Part shown: positions 16,701 to 24,215 of the stretch, piece by piece | Numbering within the stretch: position 1 is the stretch's first letter | Layout: each line of letters opens with the position of its first letter | IMG/VR virus record: IMGVR_UViG_3300021956_000075 | Span: 1-24,896 of that record | Direction: 5' to 3' (one strand) | DNA length: 24,896 nt | Source: a virus | The notes under the pieces: model-generated | Seen by the model: only the letters and a program-made list of their open reading frames with translations | Databases searched by the model: none | Told to the model about the DNA's origin: nothing | Made by a program: the position numbers and the translations under genes

Positions 16701-17521
16701 AAGAAATCAGATGTGATTCTATATCCATAACTTTTAAACATTAATTGTAATAAACCCCACATACTTAAACCAGGTTTTAATTGGTTGTCATATGGTCCTT
16801 GTGTTGGTGAGTTTAATCTATATTGTTGAACACCTGCGGAATATGCTGCTGATAATGAAGCATAAGAACCTAATGGTGATGTTGAAGTAAATAATCTACT
16901 TCTTTCTACAATAGTACCACCACTGAAATTAACTGTATCCCCTGTATAATTGTATCCATTATGTACAATTGGGTAAAAGTACATATTAGGTGTTTCACCC
17001 GATAATGAAAAGTTGGTATAATCAAATCCACTTGTTACGTTATTTAAATTAAAAGTATGATTGAAAACTAATTCACCATTTATTCCTTCGAAAGGTAAAT
17101 CTTTTAATAAATTGTTACCCATCGTACCATACAAGTCTGCGACAGTTGAAAACAAAGTCACATCGTACTCAATCTTTGAGTTTAAGACGTTAACTTTATT
17201 CAACTTCATGAATCCTGTAAAGAAAGGTTCATCGTTGATTAGAACCCAACAAGGAACTCGTTTAGTCGGATCAAAATATAATGACTGACTATCTACATTA
17301 AAGTAACTTTCAAAAAATGAATTGTTTGTTTTTGAACCTGGCAATAAAACTCCTACAGAAAAATCTGAATTTCTTTTTCCAATATCACCCAATTCTGCAA
17401 AGGATTTATTAATCGATAGTGGGATACTTGAATATATGTCTAAGACTTGATATTCAGTTTGACCACTAATTGAACCTGGTATATTTGTTTGTACTCTAAG
17501 TACGGTTTGTTGTTGTGACAT
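13763..17521 (-). CDS. Large tail-tip/baseplate protein with C-terminal adhesin modules
   Basis: A 1252-residue protein. The N-terminal 900 residues resemble tail-tip or baseplate hub proteins of Bacteroidota phages: an early block [44 protein letters not shown], a region [20 protein letters not shown], and [22 protein letters not shown]. The C-terminus is modular: a linker (about 907-977) of Pro-Thr repeats, module A (about 978-1054), a short linker, module B (about 1069-1157), a linker, and module C (about 1173-1252). A and B are related to each other (AC...TVY...L.NG..IY...GLTT). The gene is joined to its upstream neighbour by TAATATG. It probably both builds the tail tip and displays host-binding domains. 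Confidence 0.7.
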   Translation of the reverse strand: MSQQQTVLRVQTNIPGSISGQTEYQVLDIYSSIPLSINKSFAELGDIGKRNSDFSVGVLLPGSKTNNSFFESYFNVDSQSLYFDPTKRVPCWVLINDEPFFTGFMKLNKVNVLNSKIEYDVTLFSTVADLYGTMGNNLLKDLPFEGINGELVFNHTFNLNNVTSGFDYTNFSLSGETPNMYFYPIVHNGYNYTGDTVNFSGGTIVERSRLFTSTSPLGSYASLSAAYSAGVQQYRLNSPTQGPYDNQLKPGLSMWGLLQLMFKSYGYRITSDFFNTPWMKTLYLYGFYSSDNTKFSWTIYEIPVLPPEGVEIIFVQDGSKAYAVVCKLGTGVPCYCSTDINVSFEIYDPYGEYYYYQDEVIPSGISGKTLTDTYDVVGGTADVTVSPGPLSYLPKPVGSSVQFVDGDFVDFSLVIDQNIKQIDILSSIAKKFNLILIPDPNDPTNIRIEPYDFFIGTGVVHNWSDKISFDKGFTVQPALDFIESQIIFTDAEDNDEGNKLFKTNVNRTYGVNNYYGPTSFKSNEKKIQTIFGPELIRQWDTAGTAPNANINLPLGINYVGSSSEQPSGNSTKVTWTYKGVKTKPKLFWWLGCFNPFLDIVGETYDASKAYKTYLTFISNSSGSTYNQFDRIPVISHTMPMGLSDADKINNDSQCILFNSELPTDIIGVQTFNTYTENDAYTTFYQNRVTNIYNPNTRVLTGNFDLSYSDLKNFSPEDLIKINEQYFVVSKIEGFNLTNRELTKVELIQFNGAVKQYPTRYFMYDYCDGLNDCTFKFKTDFTNPSILDTNFGWSIYYDHSVGSLVGQTTGFTSTFKYIQGSTTVYCPYNMYEVDEDTYNSTGSDWTNDTLRNNIYSQPYGPFQFNMPTFWISSDSQRQGTNLFNNCDEFYTTATTWGITTGSSIYFGQCIQNTPTPTPTKTPTGTPTPTPTQTIGATPTGTPTPTPTNTVTPTNTGTPGATPTNTPTPTQTPTQTTLPIYTINLGFDASDPYQACYNYGVFDRVTVYSLTPFASLTNGSAIYSDYGLTTPATNGRYSNGTNWWVSVSGSLYGESSCTPPTPTATPTPSLPPVGVGIYSGATFSSAALACADTNYPNGTVYIGPGDTLSNGDILYTNIGLTTTFVGNDNYYRIYFSGSFYAATISGGGYVSNLTLCSSITPTPTVTPTQTPTPSGISYQLYTADRYECESPTGPCSYVETIQIANPVVMIGGKFYFDNINGYILNVAGTGTGGPYLYTDCSGLGTNNCSSLCGL
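14590..14800 (-). repeat. Pro-Thr codon repeat tract
   Basis: Degenerate tandem repeats encoding PTPT, PTNT and GTPTPT units, residues about 907-977 of the 1252-residue protein. Shorter tracts of the same kind lie at about 14315-14355 and 14005-14055 between its C-terminal modules. Confidence 0.85.
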
Positions 17522-17522
17522 A

Positions 17523-19106
17523 TTAGAAACCTCTATTTACAAAAGTTGTCTGCGCTGACTTTAATGTTATTCTATATTTGTTCAACTTTTTATGTTTTTT
17601 AGTTAACGTATCAACCTCTGTTGAAATAACTTGGTATGGTCTTAAGTCTTTGTAGACTTTGTTTTGTTTATCTAATGGTGATACGAAATCTGGTTTCATT
17701 ATATAAACTTGTGGTGATGTAAATAATCCTTGTAACCAATCAGACACAGGTATATTGATATAATCTGTTTCTAAAACGATTTCTTGGTTCACATCTGTTG
17801 CAAATGTTTTAACTGAACGACCCCAATCTCTGTCAGGTGTTTGTAAATCAGTTGCATAATATCTACTGTCATACGATTGAGTTGATATTTTACTTGTTTC
17901 TTGTTTATAAGATTGGAAAGTATAATAATCATATCCTCCTCTACTATTCAACCACACTACTCTTGTATTTTCAGGTAAACAGTTATCGTACAAATAGAAG
18001 TAGAACGCTTCAGATACTGGTCCTACAGGTCCAACTGAGTTTCTTGATTCACTCCATGTTGGGAATGAATAGAATAATTGTACTCTGTAGTATGCTACTG
18101 TACTCCAATCAATTGTTGCAAATATATTTGAAACATCTGATGGACCACATGGTAAACTGAATATCTGTAATGTATCCGTATATCCTGTTGGTGAAGCGTA
18201 TGTTGTGTTTACAAAATTTAATTGTTGGTCAAAATAATCTATTTGATTATTGTTCTCATCATAAAATTCAAAGACCGCATAATCTGCTTCAATCACTTGT
18301 CTATCCCCTGTTTGTCCGTTTAAATAATATAATACGTAATTATCGTCAGATTGTACATATTGAATCCTTGGGGCTTCCGTTAAAAATCTTGATGTTTCTG
18401 ATTGTTCTGGAACCGATGGATAATCCATTAAAAATTGTGACATCGGTGATAATCTTCTGTATATGTCAACTGTGTTGATTGTCATTCCTGTACCAACAAC
18501 TGTTCCAACTTCTTGGTCGTAGTTTGGTAAATAAAATCTTTCATCAAATTGAAATATACCACCAACATAATCAAACTTATCACCAGTATTTGTAAATCCT
18601 GATGGTACAAATGACGTATCATTAATACATTCAGGAATATCTGTGTAATGGAAATATTGATTGGTTGGAATGGTCACATATTCATTAACAGTTGTATTAC
18701 CACTAATGTATGTGTAACCATATCTAAAACTTACTTGAACTGAATTCGGATATGGATTATTCCAGTTGATTTGTTCTGTAGTTGAATAGAAATCGTTTAA
18801 CCAATAATATTCGTAATGTTGGGCTTTAACATAATTCGACATATAATCATATGGTCTTATGTTGAATCTGTATGTGAATGTTGCACCACTTTGTGAAACA
18901 TTATATGGAATAACAGACATACGTCCAACCACATCTTCCTCTTTGTATAAATCCACATTAAGTCTCATTGATGACACATATGTATCACCAGTTAATACTA
19001 CTTCATATGTTCCACCTCTTTGGTAAACCATGTCTGTACTTCTACGTAGTTGTGTGTTACTATTTAATCCGTTACTATATAACGATTGATATCCAAATGT
19101 TGTCAT
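17523..19106 (-). CDS. Tail/baseplate structural protein
   Basis: A 527-residue protein, beta-rich and aromatic-rich. A distinctive segment is [28 protein letters not shown] (about residues 365-392), a pattern I know from a structural protein usually placed next to the tail-tip protein in Bacteroidota phages. The C-terminus ([30 protein letters not shown]) is probably a docking region. It is joined to both neighbours by TAATATG junctions, so it is made together with the large tail-tip protein and the gp10-like protein. No enzyme motif is visible. Baseplate wedge or tail-tip adaptor roles are both possible. Confidence 0.6.
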   Translation of the reverse strand: MTTFGYQSLYSNGLNSNTQLRRSTDMVYQRGGTYEVVLTGDTYVSSMRLNVDLYKEEDVVGRMSVIPYNVSQSGATFTYRFNIRPYDYMSNYVKAQHYEYYWLNDFYSTTEQINWNNPYPNSVQVSFRYGYTYISGNTTVNEYVTIPTNQYFHYTDIPECINDTSFVPSGFTNTGDKFDYVGGIFQFDERFYLPNYDQEVGTVVGTGMTINTVDIYRRLSPMSQFLMDYPSVPEQSETSRFLTEAPRIQYVQSDDNYVLYYLNGQTGDRQVIEADYAVFEFYDENNNQIDYFDQQLNFVNTTYASPTGYTDTLQIFSLPCGPSDVSNIFATIDWSTVAYYRVQLFYSFPTWSESRNSVGPVGPVSEAFYFYLYDNCLPENTRVVWLNSRGGYDYYTFQSYKQETSKISTQSYDSRYYATDLQTPDRDWGRSVKTFATDVNQEIVLETDYINIPVSDWLQGLFTSPQVYIMKPDFVSPLDKQNKVYKDLRPYQVISTEVDTLTKKHKKLNKYRITLKSAQTTFVNRGF

Positions 19107-19107
19107 A

Positions 19108-19653
19108 TTATATTCCTTCTATTGATTTTATTAAATCCTCATATCCTTTTTCTAATGTTTCATATCCTGCATCAAAAAGTATCTGTGTTATTCTTGGATC
19201 ATTAAAAATTTTATCTACCGATATTTCCCAAAAATTTTTTGGTTGATTGTAGAACCCAAACGCTTTCATGCTACGTCTAATAACGTAAGCAACTCTTTTT
19301 ATATTTTTTTCGTTTTTAGGAAGGTATTGACCTGTCTTCATATCCCTTATCCTAAAACTCTTTTTATTCATAATCCATTCTTCAATTACACCTTTTGCTA
19401 CATTCCCTGGTCCTCTATCATTAATCAACCAATATGCGTATGTATTAATCATAGGTTTACCTAACGCCTGTAATTGAATTACTTGTATTCCTTGTTTATT
19501 TGGTTGAACTTTTGCTTTAACACTATTACGTAAAGTACCAGACGCCACTCTATTTGTTTTATCTTTCTGATAACGTCCATAGATATAGACTTTGTCTGAT
19601 AAACTTTTTTTTACAATTTCTTCAATAATAGGTGATAAAGCGTCTAAATCCAT
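19108..19653 (-). CDS. HK97-gp10-like tail completion or neck protein
   Basis: A 181-residue protein with the early block NRVASGTLRNSVKAKV (about 35-49) and YAYWLINDRGPG (72-83), the pattern of the HK97 gp10 family: a region saying that the chain caps or completes the tail or head-tail joint. The rest is basic and helical. Here it stands between the fibre gene and the tail-tip genes, not next to the portal as usual, which favours a tail role. Joined on both sides by TAATATG. The N-terminal half supports the family; the C-terminal half (about 100-181) is unfamiliar. Confidence 0.6.
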   Translation of the reverse strand: MDLDALSPIIEEIVKKSLSDKVYIYGRYQKDKTNRVASGTLRNSVKAKVQPNKQGIQVIQLQALGKPMINTYAYWLINDRGPGNVAKGVIEEWIMNKKSFRIRDMKTGQYLPKNEKNIKRVAYVIRRSMKAFGFYNQPKNFWEISVDKIFNDPRITQILFDAGYETLEKGYEDLIKSIEGI

Positions 19654-19654
19654 A

Positions 19655-22309
19655 TTATGATGGGTTTATAATTAAGTAAGCTACAGTATCTGCGTCTCCG
19701 TTATGGTTTGATGTTACACTAAATGTTCCTGTTCCTTTTGATGTTACACTTACTGTTCCGTTACCACTATTTGCGTTTGTTTGTTTTGTTAAGAATATTA
19801 AACTATTTGCTGTTACTAAACTATTTGATACAGTTGCCGTACCAGGGTTTCCACCATTAAGAACAAATGTTCCCATAGTTTTATCTGAACCTGATGCGAA
19901 TGATATATTACCTGTAACGGCTAATGAACCTGTTAAAGTTGTATTACCAGTTACTTTAACTAAACTACCAGATATTTCAACAGTTGTTGTACCATTTACA
20001 TTAGATGTTTTAACAAATGTATCAGTTCCCGCATATTTTGCACCAATTTGTGTATATGATGTTAAACTACCTGTATTAACATTCATATCAATATATGACT
20101 GTGTGGTAATTTGCGCAGTATCATAATTGGTAATTTGGAATGTATCATTATTACCATTTAATCTTATTGCACCTAAATTTGATGATGGGTTTGTATTAAA
20201 TGGATTAGAACTAAAATGTAATCTTCTTGAATTGATAGTTCCATCCGCAGTTAATACAGTTGCAACATAGTTACCTGATACAATTAATGAACCTGATATA
20301 TTTTGATTACCATTTACATTTAATGAACCACTTATGTTTACTGAACTTGATAGATAAACGTTTGGTGATTTTATATCAACTAAAGAACCACTTTGATTTA
20401 ATGAACCTGATATAGTTAAATTTGAACCTGAATCAATTAATAAACCTGTTCTTCTTGAACCTGCTGCTGTACCTGTTCCCACCGCAAACACTACTGATTG
20501 GGCATCTTCCTGATTAGAACCCGTTGCGTTAAATCTACCAAAGAAAGCCGAACCACCTGTTGTAGTTGACGTATGTGAACCAGAAACTGCTAAACTACTA
20601 CCATAAACAATTGTTGACACCAAGTTTGCGTTTGATGAAGAAACGAATGATGATGATACAACTAAGTTATTACCACCTAATAAGTTATTAACAAACGCTC
20701 TGGCAGCACCACTATTTTGTGAACCAGAAATATAAATAACAGGTCCTGTAGCACTATTACCACCAACAATTAAATTGTTATTAAAGTTTACTGAGTTTCC
20801 AATTGATAAACCAGAACCACTCATATGGTTATTAATAGTTAATGGTGAATTAGTCCAGTTTGTATTAAGTGATACAGAACTACTAATATGGTTCACAGTA
20901 ATTGATCCCCCTATTAAATTAGTTGAAAATGATGGTTTATTATTTGTTACAAAATTTTGTGTTGATGTAATACCACCTCCATTTAATAAATTTGCTGATA
21001 TGTTTGCAATTGAACCACTATTACTATTGATAGTAATATTACCTGCATATAACGTATTATTTGTTATATTAGGATGACCTGCCGTTAAAGAGGATGTGGT
21101 GAAGTTCATTAAGATTGCTGAGTTTGCACCAACAAAATTGTTTGTTAATTTTGGAAATAATAATGAACCTGTATTCAAATATATACCTGAAGCGTTTGAC
21201 GCAATTGTATTATCTGAACCTGAAATATATCCTGTCATATCGGCACCACCACCTACACCTGTGGCCCTAATTTGAGGCATAGATACGATGTTATTACTAC
21301 CAGTAATTCTTAATGAACCTGTATAGTTTGCTAATAAAGCACCTGCACCACCTGCTGTTGGGTTTTCATTCCAACCTTTAATAATATTAACTTGTCCCGC
21401 TTGTGAACTTGTTAAATAAGTTGATGGTTGAACCGATGTATTTAATGATAAGTTATATAAATTGCCATCAACATATACAGAACCAGTTACACCAATATCC
21501 CTTGTTGTGTTCCAAACTGAACCTGTTAAAGCAAAGATTGAATCACCACTGGTTCCTGACGTACCACTTGTACCTGAAGAACCTGTTCCACCACTAGTTC
21601 CAGATGTACCAGAACTTCCTGATGTCCCACTCGTACCTGACGAACCACTACTTCCACTAGTACCTGATGAACCACTAGAACCATTAGAACCTGACGTTCC
21701 ACTACTTCCTGAAGACCCACTAGTACCTGAAGAACCATTACTTCCACTTGAACCTGACGTTCCACTACTTCCTGAAGACCCACTTGTTCCACTACTACCA
21801 CTACTTCCTGAGGTACCTGATGAACCAGACGAACCAGAAGTTCCTGATGTACCACTTGTTCCTGAAGAACCTGCTGCACTAAATACGGTCCACCAAGCAG
21901 GTTGAACTGATGGTTGTTTATTTAAATTCCCGTTTTGAAGAGATACATATGTTTGTCCATTATATGTTATAACATCGTTTGTGTTATATGAAACGGTATT
22001 ATCCCAAGAACCCAAGTAATTAAAACCTGTTCCACTTGAACCAGACGAACCTGAAGTTCCACTTGTTCCTGAAGAACCATTTTGTCCTGAAGTACCTGAT
22101 GTTCCTGATGTTGCACCAGTTATAATAATTCCATTAACAGAAAAACTTCCTGAGATATTAACTTCTGTTAAACTCATTTGTAATGGGGAATTATCACCAT
22201 CACCAGTTTGAACTGTTTGTAAAGTATTGGTTAATCCATTAGTACTATCAGTCATTTTTAAAAGACCTTGATATGAACTACTAACGTATAGATTATTTAA
22301 TTGACCCAT
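19655..22309 (-). CDS. Tail fibre / receptor-binding protein with Gly-Ser/Thr-Ser repeats
   Basis: An 884-residue protein. Residues 1-65 probably attach to the tail. Two collagen-like tracts of GTS/GSS/GNS triplets follow (about 68-94 and 147-253). Between them (97-145) is a small aromatic module GSWDNTVSYNTNDVITYNGQTYVS...WW, resembling the carbohydrate-binding fold CBM5/12. Residues about 255-800 are rich in SGS, NGN and ISGS turns, consistent with a beta-solenoid or trimeric spike. The last ~75 residues (GTFVLNGGNPGTATVSNSLV ... VAYLIINPS) match a C-terminal domain frequent in phage fibres. It should bind the host surface and determine host range. The tracts contain no proline, unusual for collagen-like stalks. 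Confidence 0.83.
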   Translation of the reverse strand: MGQLNNLYVSSSYQGLLKMTDSTNGLTNTLQTVQTGDGDNSPLQMSLTEVNISGSFSVNGIIITGATSGTSGTSGQNGSSGTSGTSGSSGSSGTGFNYLGSWDNTVSYNTNDVITYNGQTYVSLQNGNLNKQPSVQPAWWTVFSAAGSSGTSGTSGTSGSSGSSGTSGSSGSSGTSGSSGSSGTSGSSGSNGSSGTSGSSGSSGTSGSNGSSGSSGTSGSSGSSGTSGTSGSSGTSGTSGGTGSSGTSGTSGTSGDSIFALTGSVWNTTRDIGVTGSVYVDGNLYNLSLNTSVQPSTYLTSSQAGQVNIIKGWNENPTAGGAGALLANYTGSLRITGSNNIVSMPQIRATGVGGGADMTGYISGSDNTIASNASGIYLNTGSLLFPKLTNNFVGANSAILMNFTTSSLTAGHPNITNNTLYAGNITINSNSGSIANISANLLNGGGITSTQNFVTNNKPSFSTNLIGGSITVNHISSSVSLNTNWTNSPLTINNHMSGSGLSIGNSVNFNNNLIVGGNSATGPVIYISGSQNSGAARAFVNNLLGGNNLVVSSSFVSSSNANLVSTIVYGSSLAVSGSHTSTTTGGSAFFGRFNATGSNQEDAQSVVFAVGTGTAAGSRRTGLLIDSGSNLTISGSLNQSGSLVDIKSPNVYLSSSVNISGSLNVNGNQNISGSLIVSGNYVATVLTADGTINSRRLHFSSNPFNTNPSSNLGAIRLNGNNDTFQITNYDTAQITTQSYIDMNVNTGSLTSYTQIGAKYAGTDTFVKTSNVNGTTTVEISGSLVKVTGNTTLTGSLAVTGNISFASGSDKTMGTFVLNGGNPGTATVSNSLVTANSLIFLTKQTNANSGNGTVSVTSKGTGTFSVTSNHNGDADTVAYLIINPS
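21540..21870 (-). repeat. Nine-base tandem repeat tract encoding Gly-X-Ser triplets
   Basis: About 36 tandem triplet-codon units of the type GGTACTTCA / GGAAGTAGT, encoding residues about 147-253 of the fibre. A shorter array lies at 22030-22110. The array is open in other frames on both strands, which only reflects its repetitive nature. Such arrays are prone to slippage and length change. Confidence 0.88.
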
Positions 22310-22332
22310 TTATATTAAATTTTGTTTTTTGT

Positions 22333-23340
22333 TTATACATTATCCCACTGTTCTTTTACTTTACGCCATAACTCATCCAATTCTTCCCATGTTAAATTAG
22401 GGGAGAAGTTTGACATAGGTAATACACATCGGTTATAATCAAATTTCTGTTGAATAGATATGGTAAACGTCCAACCTGCTAATACTGACTCTGTTTCTTC
22501 TAACCAAGGTTCAAGATTTGCATCCCATTCAACTTCGTAATCAGATAAATAAGCTTTTGAATAAAAGTCTTTACAGATTTCCAAACAATCCGATAATACA
22601 TCTATTTGATTTGAATAATCTTCTTCTATCTTATCACATACTGTAACCTTCCAAGTTATATGCATATGATTTGGATTTAATCTACTTTTTTCTGGTGTAA
22701 AATAGATTCTCGGGTACTTCGGTTCAACCTTCGATTCAATATCGTTAGTTAACTGATACATGTCACCGAATCCAAAACTTCTAAGTTGTCTATGTGCTTG
22801 TGCAAACGCCCTCCAATCTTGTAATATTTGATAATAACTTGAAAAACTTTCGTCTTGAGGGAAGTTAAAACCTGGTGTAATTGGTAAATCACATGAGTTA
22901 TAGTCGAATGGTGCGGACATTTTAATGTGCATCGTCCATCCACCTAATACTGTTTCAAATCTTTCAGTGAATGGATGACAATCTGGTTCCCAATCACCTA
23001 CTATTATCTTGGAAAAATCCCCTTGTTGTGAGGTATAAGACTGCCAAAATACGGTCCAAACGTCTTGAATTATTTCTAATGTATCACTTAATACCTCATC
23101 TAAGTTTGTTAAATCATCTTCAACCTTATCATAAACCATAACTGCGAAGTTATAATGTATGTGGTTTTGATTAAATTCAACATTTTGAGGTAATAGGTAC
23201 AATCTGGTGTACTTCGGTTCCTTTTTTGTATCTATATCGTTAGTAAGTTGCGTAAAATCTCCCACCCCAAACGATTTAATCTGTTCATGGTGGTAAGCAA
23301 TACTACTAAAATAAGTTACGAGTTGTTTATAGTCTAACAT
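22333..23340 (-). CDS. Internally duplicated tail-completion-like protein
   Basis: A 335-residue protein made of two homologous halves, about 6-154 and 170-309. Matching blocks are FGVGDFTQLTNDIDTKKEPKY / FGFGDMYQLTNDIESKVEPKY, NQNHIHYNFAVMVYDKVEDD / NPNHMHITWKVTVCDKIEED, DEVLSDTLEIIQD / IDVLSDCLEICKD, and VLGGWTMHI / VLAGWTFTI with FDYNSCDLPI / FDYNRCVLPM. The final VLAGW-strand unit is typical of tail terminator and minor tail proteins that form a ring at the tail end. Halves have diverged, so the duplication is old. A single polypeptide could act as a pseudo-dimer, giving a ring with half the usual number of chains. It sits between the putative chaperone and the fibre. Confidence 0.6.
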   Translation of the reverse strand: MLDYKQLVTYFSSIAYHHEQIKSFGVGDFTQLTNDIDTKKEPKYTRLYLLPQNVEFNQNHIHYNFAVMVYDKVEDDLTNLDEVLSDTLEIIQDVWTVFWQSYTSQQGDFSKIIVGDWEPDCHPFTERFETVLGGWTMHIKMSAPFDYNSCDLPITPGFNFPQDESFSSYYQILQDWRAFAQAHRQLRSFGFGDMYQLTNDIESKVEPKYPRIYFTPEKSRLNPNHMHITWKVTVCDKIEEDYSNQIDVLSDCLEICKDFYSKAYLSDYEVEWDANLEPWLEETESVLAGWTFTISIQQKFDYNRCVLPMSNFSPNLTWEELDELWRKVKEQWDNV

Positions 23341-23384
23341 ATCCTTATTATTAAATATAGAAATTTCGAAATTGTGCGCTGAAA

Positions 23385-23681
23385 TTAAAATCCTCTCATT
23401 GCTTTTTTATGAAGTCTTTCCTGTTCTTTGTCATACTCAACCAGATAAACCAGTTGATTCATTACTTCGAGGATTTTTTTACTAAAGATTTCATTGTGTG
23501 TTTCAATTCGGTTTCCTGTAACTTTATTAATAACAACGTACCATCCGAATCTTTTTTCAAAGCTAACTTCCATAGGGTTTTCCAATTCCTTGCTATGAAC
23601 TTCAGACTCTCCCATTCCTTCATTATCCGATTCTTCAAAGATAGTTGGGTATAAGTCGAGTACCTCTTTCCGAAGTTGATA
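23385..23681 (-). CDS. -1 frame extension of the putative tail chaperone (after T9 slip site)
   Basis: Reading in the -1 frame from the T9 run gives 98 uninterrupted codons starting YQLRKEVLDLYPTIFEESD and ending KKAMRGF, stop at 23387-23385. Just upstream the same frame is closed by TGA and TAG, so this frame can be reached only by a shift at or very near the T9 run, or by internal initiation at the ATG at 23615. Joined to residues 1-177 of the upstream frame it makes a 275-residue protein. It has an ordinary, charged, helical composition and looks more like a real protein end than the zero-frame tail. It could instead reflect a missed base in the homopolymer. Confidence 0.7.
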   Translation of the reverse strand, partial: YQLRKEVLDLYPTIFEESDNEGMGESEVHSKELENPMEVSFEKRFGWYVVINKVTGNRIETHNEIFSKKILEVMNQLVYLVEYDKEQERLHKKAMRGF

Positions 23682-24211
23682 AAAAAAAACTGTCCACCTA
23701 ACGCGAACCTAATATCAAGTTTGGATTTGAAGAGTTCCGCCCTATCATTTAATGTGTCTTGATTGTACTTTTCAATCTTATAATTGTGTTTAGACTTTTC
23801 ACTTACGATTGGTCTATACATTATGGCGGTGATAATATGTAGATAATCCATCACCTCTTCTGGTTTCTTTGTCAACAAAGTATCCAAATCCACAAACTCT
23901 GCAAATGTAATTTCTTTGTATGATGGTAAGTAACCATATTCAACACCATCCAATTTAAATCTATCTGTGAATGTGTATGGTGGTCTTGGGACCATGGCGA
24001 AGATTGATGTGGCTAAGAAATCTACTTTGTGATTCTCCGCTTCCAATAATGTTTCCATAGGACAATCTGAAATTAGATTAACCACCTTTGCTTTCATATA
24101 CTCATCCTCAAACAAATCTTTTATTTTAAAAATCTTAACGTAATCACCAATTGATATATAATCAGGTAATTCATAATCCTTACCGTTTAAACTAAATTCT
24201 ACTACTGCCAT
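23462..24211 (-). CDS. Putative tail assembly chaperone, zero frame
   Basis: A 249-residue product starting at the ATG at 24211-24209, five bases after the terminase stop; a TTG 12 bases earlier overlaps that stop and is less likely. The context AAAATTATG matches the capsid and scaffold genes. Residues 1-177 contain FSLNGKDYELPDYISIGDYV, FKLDGVEYGYLPSYKEITFAEFVDLDTL, and IITAIMYRPIV, a pattern I associate with chaperone-like proteins of uncultured phages. At residues 175-177 a T9 run (23689-23681) encodes FFF. After it the zero frame gives 72 basic, Lys-rich residues of unconvincing composition, while the -1 frame is open for 98 codons. This layout is like the gpG/gpGT pair of lambda-type tail chaperones. 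Confidence 0.7.
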   Translation of the reverse strand: MAVVEFSLNGKDYELPDYISIGDYVKIFKIKDLFEDEYMKAKVVNLISDCPMETLLEAENHKVDFLATSIFAMVPRPPYTFTDRFKLDGVEYGYLPSYKEITFAEFVDLDTLLTKKPEEVMDYLHIITAIMYRPIVSEKSKHNYKIEKYNQDTLNDRAELFKSKLDIRFALGGQFFFINFGKRYSTYTQLSLKNRIMKEWESLKFIARNWKTLWKLALKKDSDGTLLLIKLQETELKHTMKSLVKKSSK

Positions 24212-24215
24212 AATT

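Noticed and set aside
17837-18478. Two plus-strand frames of about 100 codons opposite the 527-residue gene
   Set aside because: Low-complexity composition typical of antisense readings of AT-rich genes; no promoter or start context.
21462-21905. A long plus-strand open frame rich in VPLVPEEP-like repeats, and a minus-strand frame rich in Gln/Val, over the fibre repeats
   Set aside because: They are the other-frame readings of the Gly-X-Ser codon array, which is periodic and stop-free in several frames. There is no start signal or family match.
23462-23677. Zero-frame tail of the putative chaperone as a functional domain
   Set aside because: The 72 residues after the T9 run have a Lys/Thr-rich makeup that looks like an out-of-frame reading, while the -1 frame looks like protein. 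I keep the zero-frame stop only as the possible short product.
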